Shown here piece after piece: positions 1 to 6,000 of a stretch of DNA of 13,367 bases. Location: assembly GCA_016926115.1 (NCBI GenBank), contig JAFGPF010000030.1, positions 1-13,367 of the forward strand, read 5' to 3'. The notes under the pieces are model-generated. The model saw only the letters and a list, made by a program, of their open reading frames with translations. It did no database searches and had not been told where the DNA came from. Position 1 is the stretch's first letter. Each line of letters opens with the position of its first letter. This stretch comes from Dehalococcoidales bacterium (GTDB taxonomy: Bacteria > Chloroflexota > Dehalococcoidia > Dehalococcoidales > RBG-16-60-22). A program made the position numbers and the translations under genes.

Positions 1-666
1 GTCACCCTGGGCGGTCCGGGGCTGGGCGACCGCCTGCTGCATCGCCGTCAGGGGAATATAGATATTGTTATCCGGCGAGTTCATGCCGAAACCTACTTCT
101 TCGAGCACGCCGACTACGGTTACAATGAGCCCGCCCATGCGCATCCGCTGCCCGACCGGATTCTCCGTGCCGAAGAGCGTCTCCGCTACCTCGGACCCGA
201 GTACCGCCACCTTGGCGGAACGCTCGTAATGCTGGACGGTAAAGAACGCACCGTCGGCAAGTTCATATTGCTGCACCTCCCATTGATTGGGGGTAACCCC
301 GGTGACCGAAGAGTTCATGTTATTGCTGCCGACGACCACCTGGAGAGCGCTCGAGTAGGTAGGAGCCACCGCGGCGACGTTGGGGACCTCTGCGGCTATT
401 GCCTCGGCGTCTTTCATGGTCAGTGTACCCGAGGCGGCGCCACCTACGCCGCCGAACATGCGCCCGCCGGGCATGATGTTGACAAGCTTTGTACCGATGC
501 CTTCAATCATGGAAAGTATATCTTCCTGCGTGCCCTGGCCGATGGACATCAGGGTAATCACGGAGGCGACGCCGATAACCACGCCCAGTATCGTTAGAAA
601 GCTGCGCAGCTTGTGAGTGCTTAGTCCGACCCAGACGGTGGCGAACAGGTTATACCATTTTTTCAT
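1..666 (-). CDS. MacB-type ABC transporter permease, partial (first 222 residues)
   Basis: This is the N-terminal part of a FtsX/MacB-family permease; the gene continues beyond position 1. Reading from ATG at 666-664, the frame is open to the window edge. It begins MKKWYNLFATVWVGLSTHKL, followed by a hydrophobic first membrane helix (about residues 20-45, containing LTILGVVIGVASV). After that comes a periplasmic-core-like domain with typical MacB wording such as GTKLVNIMPGG, LGSEVAETLFG, NPVGQRMRMGG and VVGVLEEVGFG. The start overlaps the stop of the upstream ATPase gene by four bases (ATGA), indicating translational coupling. With the ATPase and adaptor it should form an inner-membrane efflux or mechanotransmission complex. 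The substrate cannot be read from the sequence. The C-terminal membrane helices lie outside the window, so completeness is unknown. Confidence 0.93.
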   Translation of the reverse strand, partial: MKKWYNLFATVWVGLSTHKLRSFLTILGVVIGVASVITLMSIGQGTQEDILSMIEGIGTKLVNIMPGGRMFGGVGGAASGTLTMKDAEAIAAEVPNVAAVAPTYSSALQVVVGSNNMNSSVTGVTPNQWEVQQYELADGAFFTVQHYERSAKVAVLGSEVAETLFGTENPVGQRMRMGGLIVTVVGVLEEVGFGMNSPDNNIYIPLTAMQQAVAQPRTAQGD

Positions 667-1331
667 GCATCCTCCTCCGCAATTATCTCGCCGTCCTTGA
701 CATGGATAATGCGCGTGCAATGGCTGGCGATGTTGGCATCATGGGTTACTATTACCACGGTAATGCCCCGCTCGGCGTGTAATTGGGTGAGGATGGACAT
801 TACCTCCTCGCCGGAGTGGCTATCCAGCTGGCCGGTAGGTTCGTCCGCCAGGAACAGGGCGGGGTTTTTCACTATTGCCCGGGCGATGGCTACCCGCTGC
901 TGTTCACCGCCGGAAAGCTCGATGGGGCGGTGGCGTATCCGCTCGGAGAGCCCCACCTTATCAAGTGCTTCCAGCGCCTGCTTGCGGTCGACGCCGCCGG
1001 CATAGGTCATGCCGAGTTCCACGTTGGCAAGCGCCGTCAGGCGTGAGAGCAGGTTGAAAGTCTGGAAAATAAACCCGATTTTTTGTCCCCTGATACGCGC
1101 CAGTTCGCCGCCGCTGAGGCGGCTGACCTCGCTATCTTCCAGTCGGTAGCTGCCAGAAGTCGGCACGTCCAGGCAGCCTATCAGGTTGAGCATGGTCGTC
1201 TTCCCGGAACCGGACGGCCCCATGATAGCCACCAGTTCGCCCTGCTTGATGTGGAGGTTTATCCCCTTGAGCACGGTCAGTTCTGTCTTGCCCATCGAGT
1301 ATGTTTTCACGATATTTTCAAATTTAATCAT
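663..1331 (-). CDS. MacB/LolD-type ABC transporter ATP-binding protein
   Basis: A 222-residue nucleotide-binding subunit that powers the adjacent permease by ATP hydrolysis at the cytoplasmic face. All motifs are present: Walker A GPSGSGKT (38-45), Q-loop Gln90, signature LSGGEQ (139-144), Walker B ALFLADE (158-164) and switch His197 in THD. The length and the wording (ELVAIMGPSGSGKTT, LADEPTGQLDS) match stand-alone ATPases of the MacB/LolD group rather than importer ATPases. In Escherichia coli MacB the ATPase and permease are fused; here they are separate, as is usual in Gram-positive and many deep-branching bacteria. The ATG at 1331 has GGAG eight bases upstream and follows the adaptor stop by 16 bp. 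The 3' end overlaps the permease start by four bases, so all three are one operon. Confidence 0.96.
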   Translation of the reverse strand: MIKFENIVKTYSMGKTELTVLKGINLHIKQGELVAIMGPSGSGKTTMLNLIGCLDVPTSGSYRLEDSEVSRLSGGELARIRGQKIGFIFQTFNLLSRLTALANVELGMTYAGGVDRKQALEALDKVGLSERIRHRPIELSGGEQQRVAIARAIVKNPALFLADEPTGQLDSHSGEEVMSILTQLHAERGITVVIVTHDANIASHCTRIIHVKDGEIIAEEDA

Positions 1332-1347
1332 ACAACGGTCTCCGTAT

Positions 1348-3072
1348 TTAGCGTGGCCCGAAAATACCCATTCTCGGTGGTCCGTCTTCTTCTTCGGTCG
1401 CCACCGTAGTTCCCGAAGAGATGATAATTTCCTCGCCTTCGCTGAGTCCTTCCGTAATCTCGGTGTACTGGTAGTCGCTCAATCCGGTCAGCACGGCGCG
1501 TTTCTCAATTTCGCCGGAAGCGGATACCACCTGCACGTAGCTTTCCGTGCCTTCCTGTATTACCGCGGCATTTGGTACCAGTAGGGCGTCCTTGCTTTCC
1601 GCCACGATGATGCTGACAGTAACCGTAAGTCCGTCCCTCAACTGGGTTTTGGAGAGGTCCAGCGCCGGCATCTGTAACCCCTGTTCGCCGAATTCTTCAC
1701 CAAACTCCGACCAGTCAGGGAATTCAAATCCCTCGGGGAACTCAAAGCCTTCCGGCGGTGGTGGGAAGCCGCCTTCTGGCGGTTCGAATCCCTCTGGAAA
1801 CTCGAATCCCTCGGGCGGAGGTCCGAAACCCCCTTCCGGAAATTCAAATCCCTCCGGAAATTCGAACCCTTCCGGCGGCGGCCCGAACGCGGGCTCCACC
1901 GCTTCCAGCGATTCCAGTTCTACCTTGACGGCGTAATTTACCACGCCCGATTGTATGGTGGCGGTGGGGGAGATATGGGTTACCTTGGCGGGGAAGGTGA
2001 CTCCTGAAATAGCGTCCGCCTGTATTGTGGCGTTGCCGCCGATTTGTACCTGGAGTATGTCCATCTCGCTGACGAGGATATCCGCCTCGAACTTATCCGG
2101 GTCGGCAAGCTGTATCGCCACCGTTCCCGTAAGGACTTCATCGCCGCCGGCAACGTTAACCTGGGTAATAAATCCGTCGAAAGGCGCCGTAATTACCGGG
2201 CTTTTGTCCTGCGCATCTTCTACATCCTCCTGGGCGTCTACCAGGGCTTTCTCGGCGTCCTGCAGGTTGCCCTGGGCCAGTGTCAGGCTCAACTCCTTGA
2301 GAGCCACGTCATCGGCGACATCGGCAAGGTCTTCTTCGGCGTTAGCCAGTGCCTTTTCCGCCGATTCCACCTGTTTCTTCTTGATGGTGATTTCCCGGCT
2401 CTCGTAGCCGGATAATACGTTGTCGTAGTCCGTCCGTGCTATCGTCAGTCTTTCCTCCGCCTGTTCCAGCGTCAGGAGGTAGTCGTCCGCGGCCATTCCG
2501 GCGGTGTTAAGTCCGGTGGTGACATAGTCATACCAGGCGTTCGCCCTGCGCCACTCGGAAAGGGCTGCCTGATAGTCAATAGCGGGAATGCCCTCCGCCA
2601 GACTGTTGATAGCCTGGTCGAGGCTTATCTGGGCGTTGAGTACCGCCAGTTCCTTGGTGGCTAAATTGTCCTGTGCGTTTTTCACGTTCTGCTCGGCGGT
2701 TTTCAGGCTGATTTGCGCCTGTGTCAATGCCCGTTCCTTGGTGGTTACCAGGTCTTCAAGCGTACTCATTTCATCGTCCCACTCATCGGCATCCAGCCTT
2801 ACCAGCACCTGACCTTCTTCCACGGAGTCACCCTCTTCCACCAGCACCTCGGCTATCGTTCCTTCCTGGAAGAAAAGGTCGATTGCCAGTTCTTCGGTCA
2901 GCGACAGCGCCAGGTTCCCGGCCGCCGTGATATCCAGGACGATGTCACCTCTTGTCACAGAGGTAACCTGGGTCTCGGCTGACTCTTCGTCCGTGGGCGC
3001 GCTGCAGCCGAACAGACCTCCCAGCACCGCGCTAAGAATAATTACCGATAGTAGTAGCTTGATAACTTTCAT
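1348..3072 (-). CDS. MacA-like lipoprotein membrane-fusion adaptor with a Pro-Glu-Gly-Phe repeat insert
   Basis: This is the periplasmic-adaptor (HlyD/MacA family) subunit of the tripartite-type ABC exporter, 574 residues. I chose ATG 3072 over the ATG at 3099 because AGGAG lies six bases before it and because the protein then starts MKVIKLLL directly on a lipoprotein signal peptide. The lipobox is LFGC, with Cys23 as the predicted acylated residue. The order is: first barrel-sandwich half (about 41-94), a long Ala/Glu/Gln-rich coiled-coil hairpin (about 101-291), second sandwich half starting at APFDGFITQV, a beta-barrel region, and a C-terminal membrane-proximal domain (LLVPNAAV onward). 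An odd 60-residue insert of three 20-residue repeats (397-456) interrupts the barrel region. No outer-membrane partner is encoded nearby, so it may act as a surface lipoprotein. Its promoter carries the 11-bp repeat shared with the two-component genes. Confidence 0.94.
   Translation of the reverse strand: MKVIKLLLSVIILSAVLGGLFGCSAPTDEESAETQVTSVTRGDIVLDITAAGNLALSLTEELAIDLFFQEGTIAEVLVEEGDSVEEGQVLVRLDADEWDDEMSTLEDLVTTKERALTQAQISLKTAEQNVKNAQDNLATKELAVLNAQISLDQAINSLAEGIPAIDYQAALSEWRRANAWYDYVTTGLNTAGMAADDYLLTLEQAEERLTIARTDYDNVLSGYESREITIKKKQVESAEKALANAEEDLADVADDVALKELSLTLAQGNLQDAEKALVDAQEDVEDAQDKSPVITAPFDGFITQVNVAGGDEVLTGTVAIQLADPDKFEADILVSEMDILQVQIGGNATIQADAISGVTFPAKVTHISPTATIQSGVVNYAVKVELESLEAVEPAFGPPPEGFEFPEGFEFPEGGFGPPPEGFEFPEGFEPPEGGFPPPPEGFEFPEGFEFPDWSEFGEEFGEQGLQMPALDLSKTQLRDGLTVTVSIIVAESKDALLVPNAAVIQEGTESYVQVVSASGEIEKRAVLTGLSDYQYTEITEGLSEGEEIIISSGTTVATEEEDGPPRMGIFGPR
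1705..1884 (-). repeat. Three 60-bp in-frame tandem repeats inside the adaptor gene
   Basis: The units are 1884-1825, 1824-1765 and 1764-1705. Each encodes about 20 residues patterned as PPPEGFEFPEGFEFPEGGF, and the third unit decays into an acidic aromatic tail. The first two units are roughly three quarters identical in DNA, with about half of the differences synonymous. The protein pattern therefore looks maintained rather than newly copied. The segment is rich in Pro, Glu, Gly and Phe, has no Lys or Arg, and should be extended and acidic. Confidence 0.9.
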
Positions 3073-3098
3073 GGTATTCTCCTGCTTCCTCTTCGTCA

Positions 3099-3126
3099 TT
3101 ATCGTCTACGATAAAACGGTCGTTTT
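3099..3126 (-). promoter_or_regulatory. Two adjoining dyad-symmetric elements in the adaptor 5' leader
   Basis: TTATCGTCTACGATAA (3099-3114) has 7-bp inverted arms around a 2-nt centre. It runs directly into AAAACGGTCGTTTT (3113-3126), which has 6-bp arms around 2 nt. Both lie between the proposed -10 (3144-3139) and the adaptor ATG at 3072. They could be binding sites for a dimeric repressor or short leader-RNA hairpins. The function is inferred; the symmetry is seen directly. Confidence 0.45.
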
Positions 3127-3138
3127 GCCTCTAGACAC

Positions 3139-3168
3139 CTTATAGGATAATTGTTAAGTAAATATTAA
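3139..3168 (-). promoter_or_regulatory. Promoter of the exporter operon with 11-bp direct-repeat regulator site
   Basis: On the minus strand the half-sites TTAAT (from 3168) and TTAAC (from 3157) are exactly 11 bp apart. A -10-like TATAAG starts at 3144, 13 nt after the start of the second half-site. No good -35 hexamer sits at the right distance, as expected when an OmpR/PhoB-type activator occupies that region. The stretch 3149-3165 matches 5257-5273, upstream of the response regulator gene, at 16 of 17 positions. Confidence 0.55.
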
Positions 3169-3186
3169 TGTAATGCCTGTGTTAGT

Positions 3187-4524
3187 TCAAATGGGTAACG
3201 TAAACGTAAAAGTGCTTCCCTCACCCGTCTGGCTTTCCACGTTGATGCTCCCGCCGTGGGCTTCCACCAGGCGTCTGGTAATGGTAAGTCCCAGTCCGCT
3301 GCCACCGGTGGCTCTGGCGCGCGACTTGTCCACCCGGTAAAATCGTTCGAATATCATGGGCATGTCTTCCGCCGGGATTCCCTCGCCGGTATCGGCAACG
3401 CTGACATACAGATTGTCTCCCTCGTGCCGGGCGGTTACCGTAATTTTGCCTTTCCTGCCGGTGTGCGCCACCGCGTTATCCAGGAGGTTAAGGAGTACCT
3501 GCCTGATGCGGTGGGAATCTATATTCACCTTTGGCAGTCCTTTCGTGAGGTCGGTGGATATTTTCAAGCCCTTGGCGGAAACCTTACTCTTTAATACGGT
3601 TACAGTTTCCTCGATGAGTCTGGAGATATCTTCCGGTTGCTTCACCAGTTTCAGTTCGCCGGCATCGGCGAGGCTCAGTTCCTGAAGGTCGTTGATAAGG
3701 CGCGAGAGTGTCGAGGCTTCCTCGTTGAGCGAGCGTATGGTTTTTTTGTCCGACTTTATTACGCCGTCGCTGATAGCTTCCAGGTAGCCCCGGAGATTGG
3801 ACAGGGGCGTCCTAAGTTCGTGGGCGATATCAGCGACCATGTTGCGGCGCAGTCGTTCGGTATGTTCCAGATTTTCCGCCATGGAGTTGAACGACCGGGC
3901 AAGTTCGGCGACTTCCCCCCTGCCTTTGGGGTCGACGCGGCGGGTAAAGTTGCCTTTTCCGTATTCCCTGGCGGCGTTGCCGAGGGCTTTAACCGGCGCC
4001 AGGATGCGGCGGGACAGGAAAAAAGTAAGCAGCAGGGCGATGGCGACCGCAATCATGCCTGCCCAGATGAAGAAGCGGCCGATGGTGCCGTAGGTAAACT
4101 GTAACGCGGCGCGGTTGATATCCGGCGATTCTCCTTCGCTGATGCGGAGCGTGCCGACAGTCCCTCTTCCCATCATCGGCGCCATGGGCTGGCCGGGCTT
4201 AGAATCGGTATAAACGCTGCCCAGCAGGGTTTCATCGGAGTCAGCGATTACCTTGCCTTCATTATCGGTCAGGATAATCCGCCGTCCGTAGATATTGCCC
4301 CACTGCACGACGAAGGGTTGTATACCGTCCCAGGTCCTCATCATCTGGTAGTAACGGGACAACTCCGTTTCCACCCTTTTGTCCTGCATTAACATCACGC
4401 GTTCGCCGAAACGGCTAATTTCGTCATAGGTGGTGCGGTAGGTGAAAAAGAACACGGAACTGATAATAACGATGATTACTAGACCGAAGGCGGCGAGGAG
4501 GCGGAAGTTCAGGCTGTGTATCAA
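3187..4524 (-). CDS. Sensor histidine kinase (HAMP, HisKA, HATPase)
   Basis: A 445-residue membrane sensor kinase that autophosphorylates on histidine and passes phosphate to the adjacent regulator. It has a first membrane helix (about 8-28) and an extracytoplasmic sensor region (about 30-148) with [19 protein letters not shown], resembling the single-domain sensors of BaeS/ResE-type kinases. These are followed by a second helix (about 151-170), HAMP (about 171-224), the H-box [14 protein letters not shown] with His235, an N-box around Asn350, G1 DTGEGIP (378-384), F-box FERFYRVD and G2 GSGLGL (408-413). Every catalytic motif is intact. The start is TTG, overlapping the regulator stop as TTGA, with GGAGG seven bases upstream; no ATG fits as well. 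The sensor contains a small Met cluster (PMAPMMG, 113-119), but the ligand cannot be inferred. Genes downstream encode an exporter, suggesting envelope or toxic-compound stress sensing. Confidence 0.96.
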   Translation of the reverse strand: MIHSLNFRLLAAFGLVIIVIISSVFFFTYRTTYDEISRFGERVMLMQDKRVETELSRYYQMMRTWDGIQPFVVQWGNIYGRRIILTDNEGKVIADSDETLLGSVYTDSKPGQPMAPMMGRGTVGTLRISEGESPDINRAALQFTYGTIGRFFIWAGMIAVAIALLLTFFLSRRILAPVKALGNAAREYGKGNFTRRVDPKGRGEVAELARSFNSMAENLEHTERLRRNMVADIAHELRTPLSNLRGYLEAISDGVIKSDKKTIRSLNEEASTLSRLINDLQELSLADAGELKLVKQPEDISRLIEETVTVLKSKVSAKGLKISTDLTKGLPKVNIDSHRIRQVLLNLLDNAVAHTGRKGKITVTARHEGDNLYVSVADTGEGIPAEDMPMIFERFYRVDKSRARATGGSGLGLTITRRLVEAHGGSINVESQTGEGSTFTFTLPI

Positions 4525-5210
4525 TTAACTGCCTCCATGAGCTTGTAGCCGGCGCCGTATACCGTCTTGATGTACCTGGGGTGGCGGGGGTCGGGTTCCA
4601 GTTTACGGCGCAGTTTGAGGATATGGACGTCGATGGTACGGTCGAAGCCATCGAAGTCGTGCCCGAGGGCTTTATCGATAATCAGCGCCCGGCTGAAAAC
4701 ACGCCCCGGCTCTTTCACGAGTGCCCCCAGCACCTTGAACTCGATGGGTGTAAGGTTCAGCGGCTTACCTTCCAGGTAGGCTTCGTGTTTCATGAAATTA
4801 ACGGTGAGGTCGCCGTGCTCGATTTTTTCCGGTCCGCGTTCCCCGGGGAGTCGCCGCAGCACTGCCCTGACCCGTGCCGCCAGCTCACGGGGGCTGAAAG
4901 GCTTAGTTACATAGTCGTCGGCGCCGATATCCAGTCCCTTGAGCCTGTCGTCGTCCGTGGTCATGGCGGTAAGCATAATTATGGGTACGTCTGACTCTTC
5001 ACGCAGGATGCGGCATATTTCCAGTCCGTTAATACCGGGCAGCATCAGGTCGAGAACGATGAGGTCCGGCTGGCTTTCCCGGGCGAGTTTCAGGGCTTCG
5101 TTGCCGTTGTAGGCGGTGATGACGCGGTAGCCGTCTCGGTTGAGGTAGAGCTTGACCAGTTCCACCGTTTTAACATCGTCATCGACTACGAGTACTTTCT
5201 TCCCCGGCAT
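4521..5210 (-). CDS. OmpR/PhoB-family response regulator
   Basis: A 229-residue DNA-binding response regulator and the cognate partner of the overlapping histidine kinase. The receiver domain (about 5-115) has the acidic pair Asp10/Asp11, the phosphoacceptor Asp54 in LDLMLPG, Thr81 and Lys103 in KPFSPREL. The C-terminal winged-helix domain (about 130-226) shows LTPIEFKVL, the recognition-helix region [14 protein letters not shown] and the wing [12 protein letters not shown]. The ATG at 5210 has a GGGGGA purine stretch about seven bases upstream. Proteins of this family bind tandem direct repeats spaced 10-11 bp. Such repeats occur upstream of this gene, of the adaptor gene and of the secreted 172-aa gene, so autoregulation and control of these neighbours are likely but inferred. 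Confidence 0.97.
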   Translation of the reverse strand: MPGKKVLVVDDDVKTVELVKLYLNRDGYRVITAYNGNEALKLARESQPDLIVLDLMLPGINGLEICRILREESDVPIIMLTAMTTDDDRLKGLDIGADDYVTKPFSPRELAARVRAVLRRLPGERGPEKIEHGDLTVNFMKHEAYLEGKPLNLTPIEFKVLGALVKEPGRVFSRALIIDKALGHDFDGFDRTIDVHILKLRRKLEPDPRHPRYIKTVYGAGYKLMEAVN

Positions 5211-5246
5211 GAATAAGTCCCCCGCATTTTAGTTTGTTCATATAAT

Positions 5247-5276
5247 GTTATAACACAATTGTTAAGAAAATATGAA
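5247..5276 (-). promoter_or_regulatory. Response-regulator promoter with 11-bp direct-repeat site
   Basis: On the minus strand, half-sites TTCAT (from 5276) and TTAAC (from 5265) are 11 bp apart. A TATAAC -10-like element starts at 5252, 13 nt after the start of the second half-site, the same spacing as in the adaptor promoter. The element begins immediately after the U-tract of the upstream terminator. This supports a separate transcript for the regulator-kinase pair. Confidence 0.55.
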
Positions 5277-5312
5277 AAAACAGGAAGGGAGGGGTACATC
5301 CCCCTCCCTTCC
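5275..5312 (-). terminator. Rho-independent terminator of the 172-aa secreted protein gene
   Basis: There is a perfect 12-bp stem (GGAAGGGAGGGG at 5283-5294 with its complement at 5301-5312) and a 6-nt loop. On the minus strand it is followed by TGTTTTTT. It lies about 30 bp after the stop at 5342 and just before the regulator promoter, so it separates the two transcription units. Confidence 0.9.
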
Positions 5313-5341
5313 ATAAGGTGGGATTTTATAAGCTGAGATGT

Positions 5342-5860
5342 TTATCCTTCCGTGGTATCCGGTGCGCACCAGCCGTGGGGCCCTCCGCCGAATTTCTCGG
5401 CAAATCCACGGAAGTTGCGGAACATACCGCCGAATCGTTTACCGCCGTCCTCGTTACCGGGTCCGAAATGCAGGCCGATATCCGGTTTGGCTTCCATCCA
5501 TTCATCGAACTCATCGGTCGGGAATTCGGGCTTTTCCGATAGCCACTGCTCAAACTCGTCGAGTTGTTCCTGGGTTACCAGGCCTTCCTCTACCAGCCTT
5601 TGCTGTATCCTTTCCTTGGCCTGAATTCCCAGTTCATTCCTGGCCTGGTTGAAGGCGTTTTGCAGTTCGTCCGATTCGATGGCGACACCCGTGTTCGTCT
5701 CGTAGATTTCCGCGACCTTGCCCAGGAGGTTGTTTTCTCCCGCCGGAAGCTGGCCGGTGTCCTCATCGTCCGCGTTGGCTACCGCGTAACCGCCCAGGAT
5801 TGCCCCCAGGACGACCACCGATATCACCACGGTCAGGAGGAATTTCTTACTTCTCCACAT
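5342..5860 (-). CDS. Secreted or membrane-anchored protein of unknown function
   Basis: 172 residues; I do not recognise a named domain. MWRSKKFLL plus a hydrophobic run (about 7-28) ending AVANA, then DDED, indicates a signal peptide (possible cleavage after Ala30) or an uncleaved anchor. The mature part is acidic and helical. It contains a short internal duplication: DEFEQWLSEKPEF (101-113) and DEFDEWMEAKPDI (116-128), sharing DEF-x2-W-x3-KP at a 15-residue step. The tail is Gly/Phe/Arg-rich (KRFGGMFRNFRGFAEKFGGG) and ends near a single Cys165 in HGWCAP. AAAGGAG lies nine bases before ATG 5860. The gene precedes the two-component pair and carries its type of promoter repeat, so an accessory role in envelope-stress sensing, analogous in logic to CpxP/Spy with Cpx, is a guess. 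From memory, similar short proteins with a TQEQLDE-type helix occur in Dehalococcoidia; this was not searched. Confidence 0.88.
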   Translation of the reverse strand: MWRSKKFLLTVVISVVVLGAILGGYAVANADDEDTGQLPAGENNLLGKVAEIYETNTGVAIESDELQNAFNQARNELGIQAKERIQQRLVEEGLVTQEQLDEFEQWLSEKPEFPTDEFDEWMEAKPDIGLHFGPGNEDGGKRFGGMFRNFRGFAEKFGGGPHGWCAPDTTEG

Positions 5861-5893
5861 AATGGGTTGCTCCTTTCTGTTTTTTCTTAATTC

Positions 5894-5925
5894 ATATTAC
5901 CAGGGAAATATTAAAATCTGATTAA
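5894..5925 (-). promoter_or_regulatory. Promoter of the 172-aa gene with 11-bp direct-repeat site
   Basis: On the minus strand, half-sites TTAAT (from 5925) and TTAAT (from 5914) are 11 bp apart. A TGG-TAATAT extended -10 occupies 5902-5894, with TAATAT starting 15 nt after the start of the second half-site. There is no recognisable -35. The layout parallels the regulator and adaptor promoters, though the bases between the half-sites differ. Confidence 0.5.
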
Positions 5926-5946
5926 CATCGATGAGATGATGGTCAC

Positions 5947-5989
5947 ATACATCGGGTGTATATTTATTTATAATATAATCGTATATACG
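5947..5989 (+). promoter_or_regulatory. Copper ATPase promoter region with two small palindromes
   Basis: Two overlapping perfect TATAAT hexamers (5969-5974 and 5974-5979) offer a -10, without a convincing -35. An inverted repeat ATACA-N5-TGTAT (5947-5961) lies upstream. A perfect palindrome CGTATATACG (5980-5989) directly follows the -10. Either could be a metal-regulator operator; neither matches a CsoR, CueR or CopY site closely. GGGAAG (5989-5994), six bases before ATG 6001, is the likely ribosome-binding site. Confidence 0.45.
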
Positions 5990-6000
5990 GGAAGTTTTAT

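Noticed and set aside
1705..1884. Repeat array as a CRISPR or intergenic repeat
   Set aside because: The units are contiguous 60-bp in-frame coding repeats without spacers, inside a gene.
1547..1936. Plus-strand frame encoding an Asn-Pro-Ser-Gly repeat protein
   Set aside because: It is the antisense reading of the adaptor's PEGF repeats; the minus-strand gene has a signal peptide, family domains and a ribosome-binding site.
3073..3099. Longer N-terminus of the adaptor from ATG 3099
   Set aside because: It would put nine charged residues before the lipoprotein signal and has no ribosome-binding site, whereas ATG 3072 has AGGAG at six bases. The ATG at 3099 also lies at the edge of the palindromic leader.
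3162..3190. Sigma-70-like promoter TTGAAC-17 nt-TAATAT upstream of the adaptor
   Set aside because: The spacing is right, but each hexamer matches only 4 of 6, and its -10 is the first half-site of the conserved repeat. The TATAAG at 3144-3139, placed identically in the regulator promoter, is a better candidate. It may still act as a weak second promoter.
5947..5961. CopY-type cop box upstream of the copper ATPase
   Set aside because: The cop box is TACA-N2-TGTA; here the arms are separated by five bases, so only an unnamed dyad is reported.
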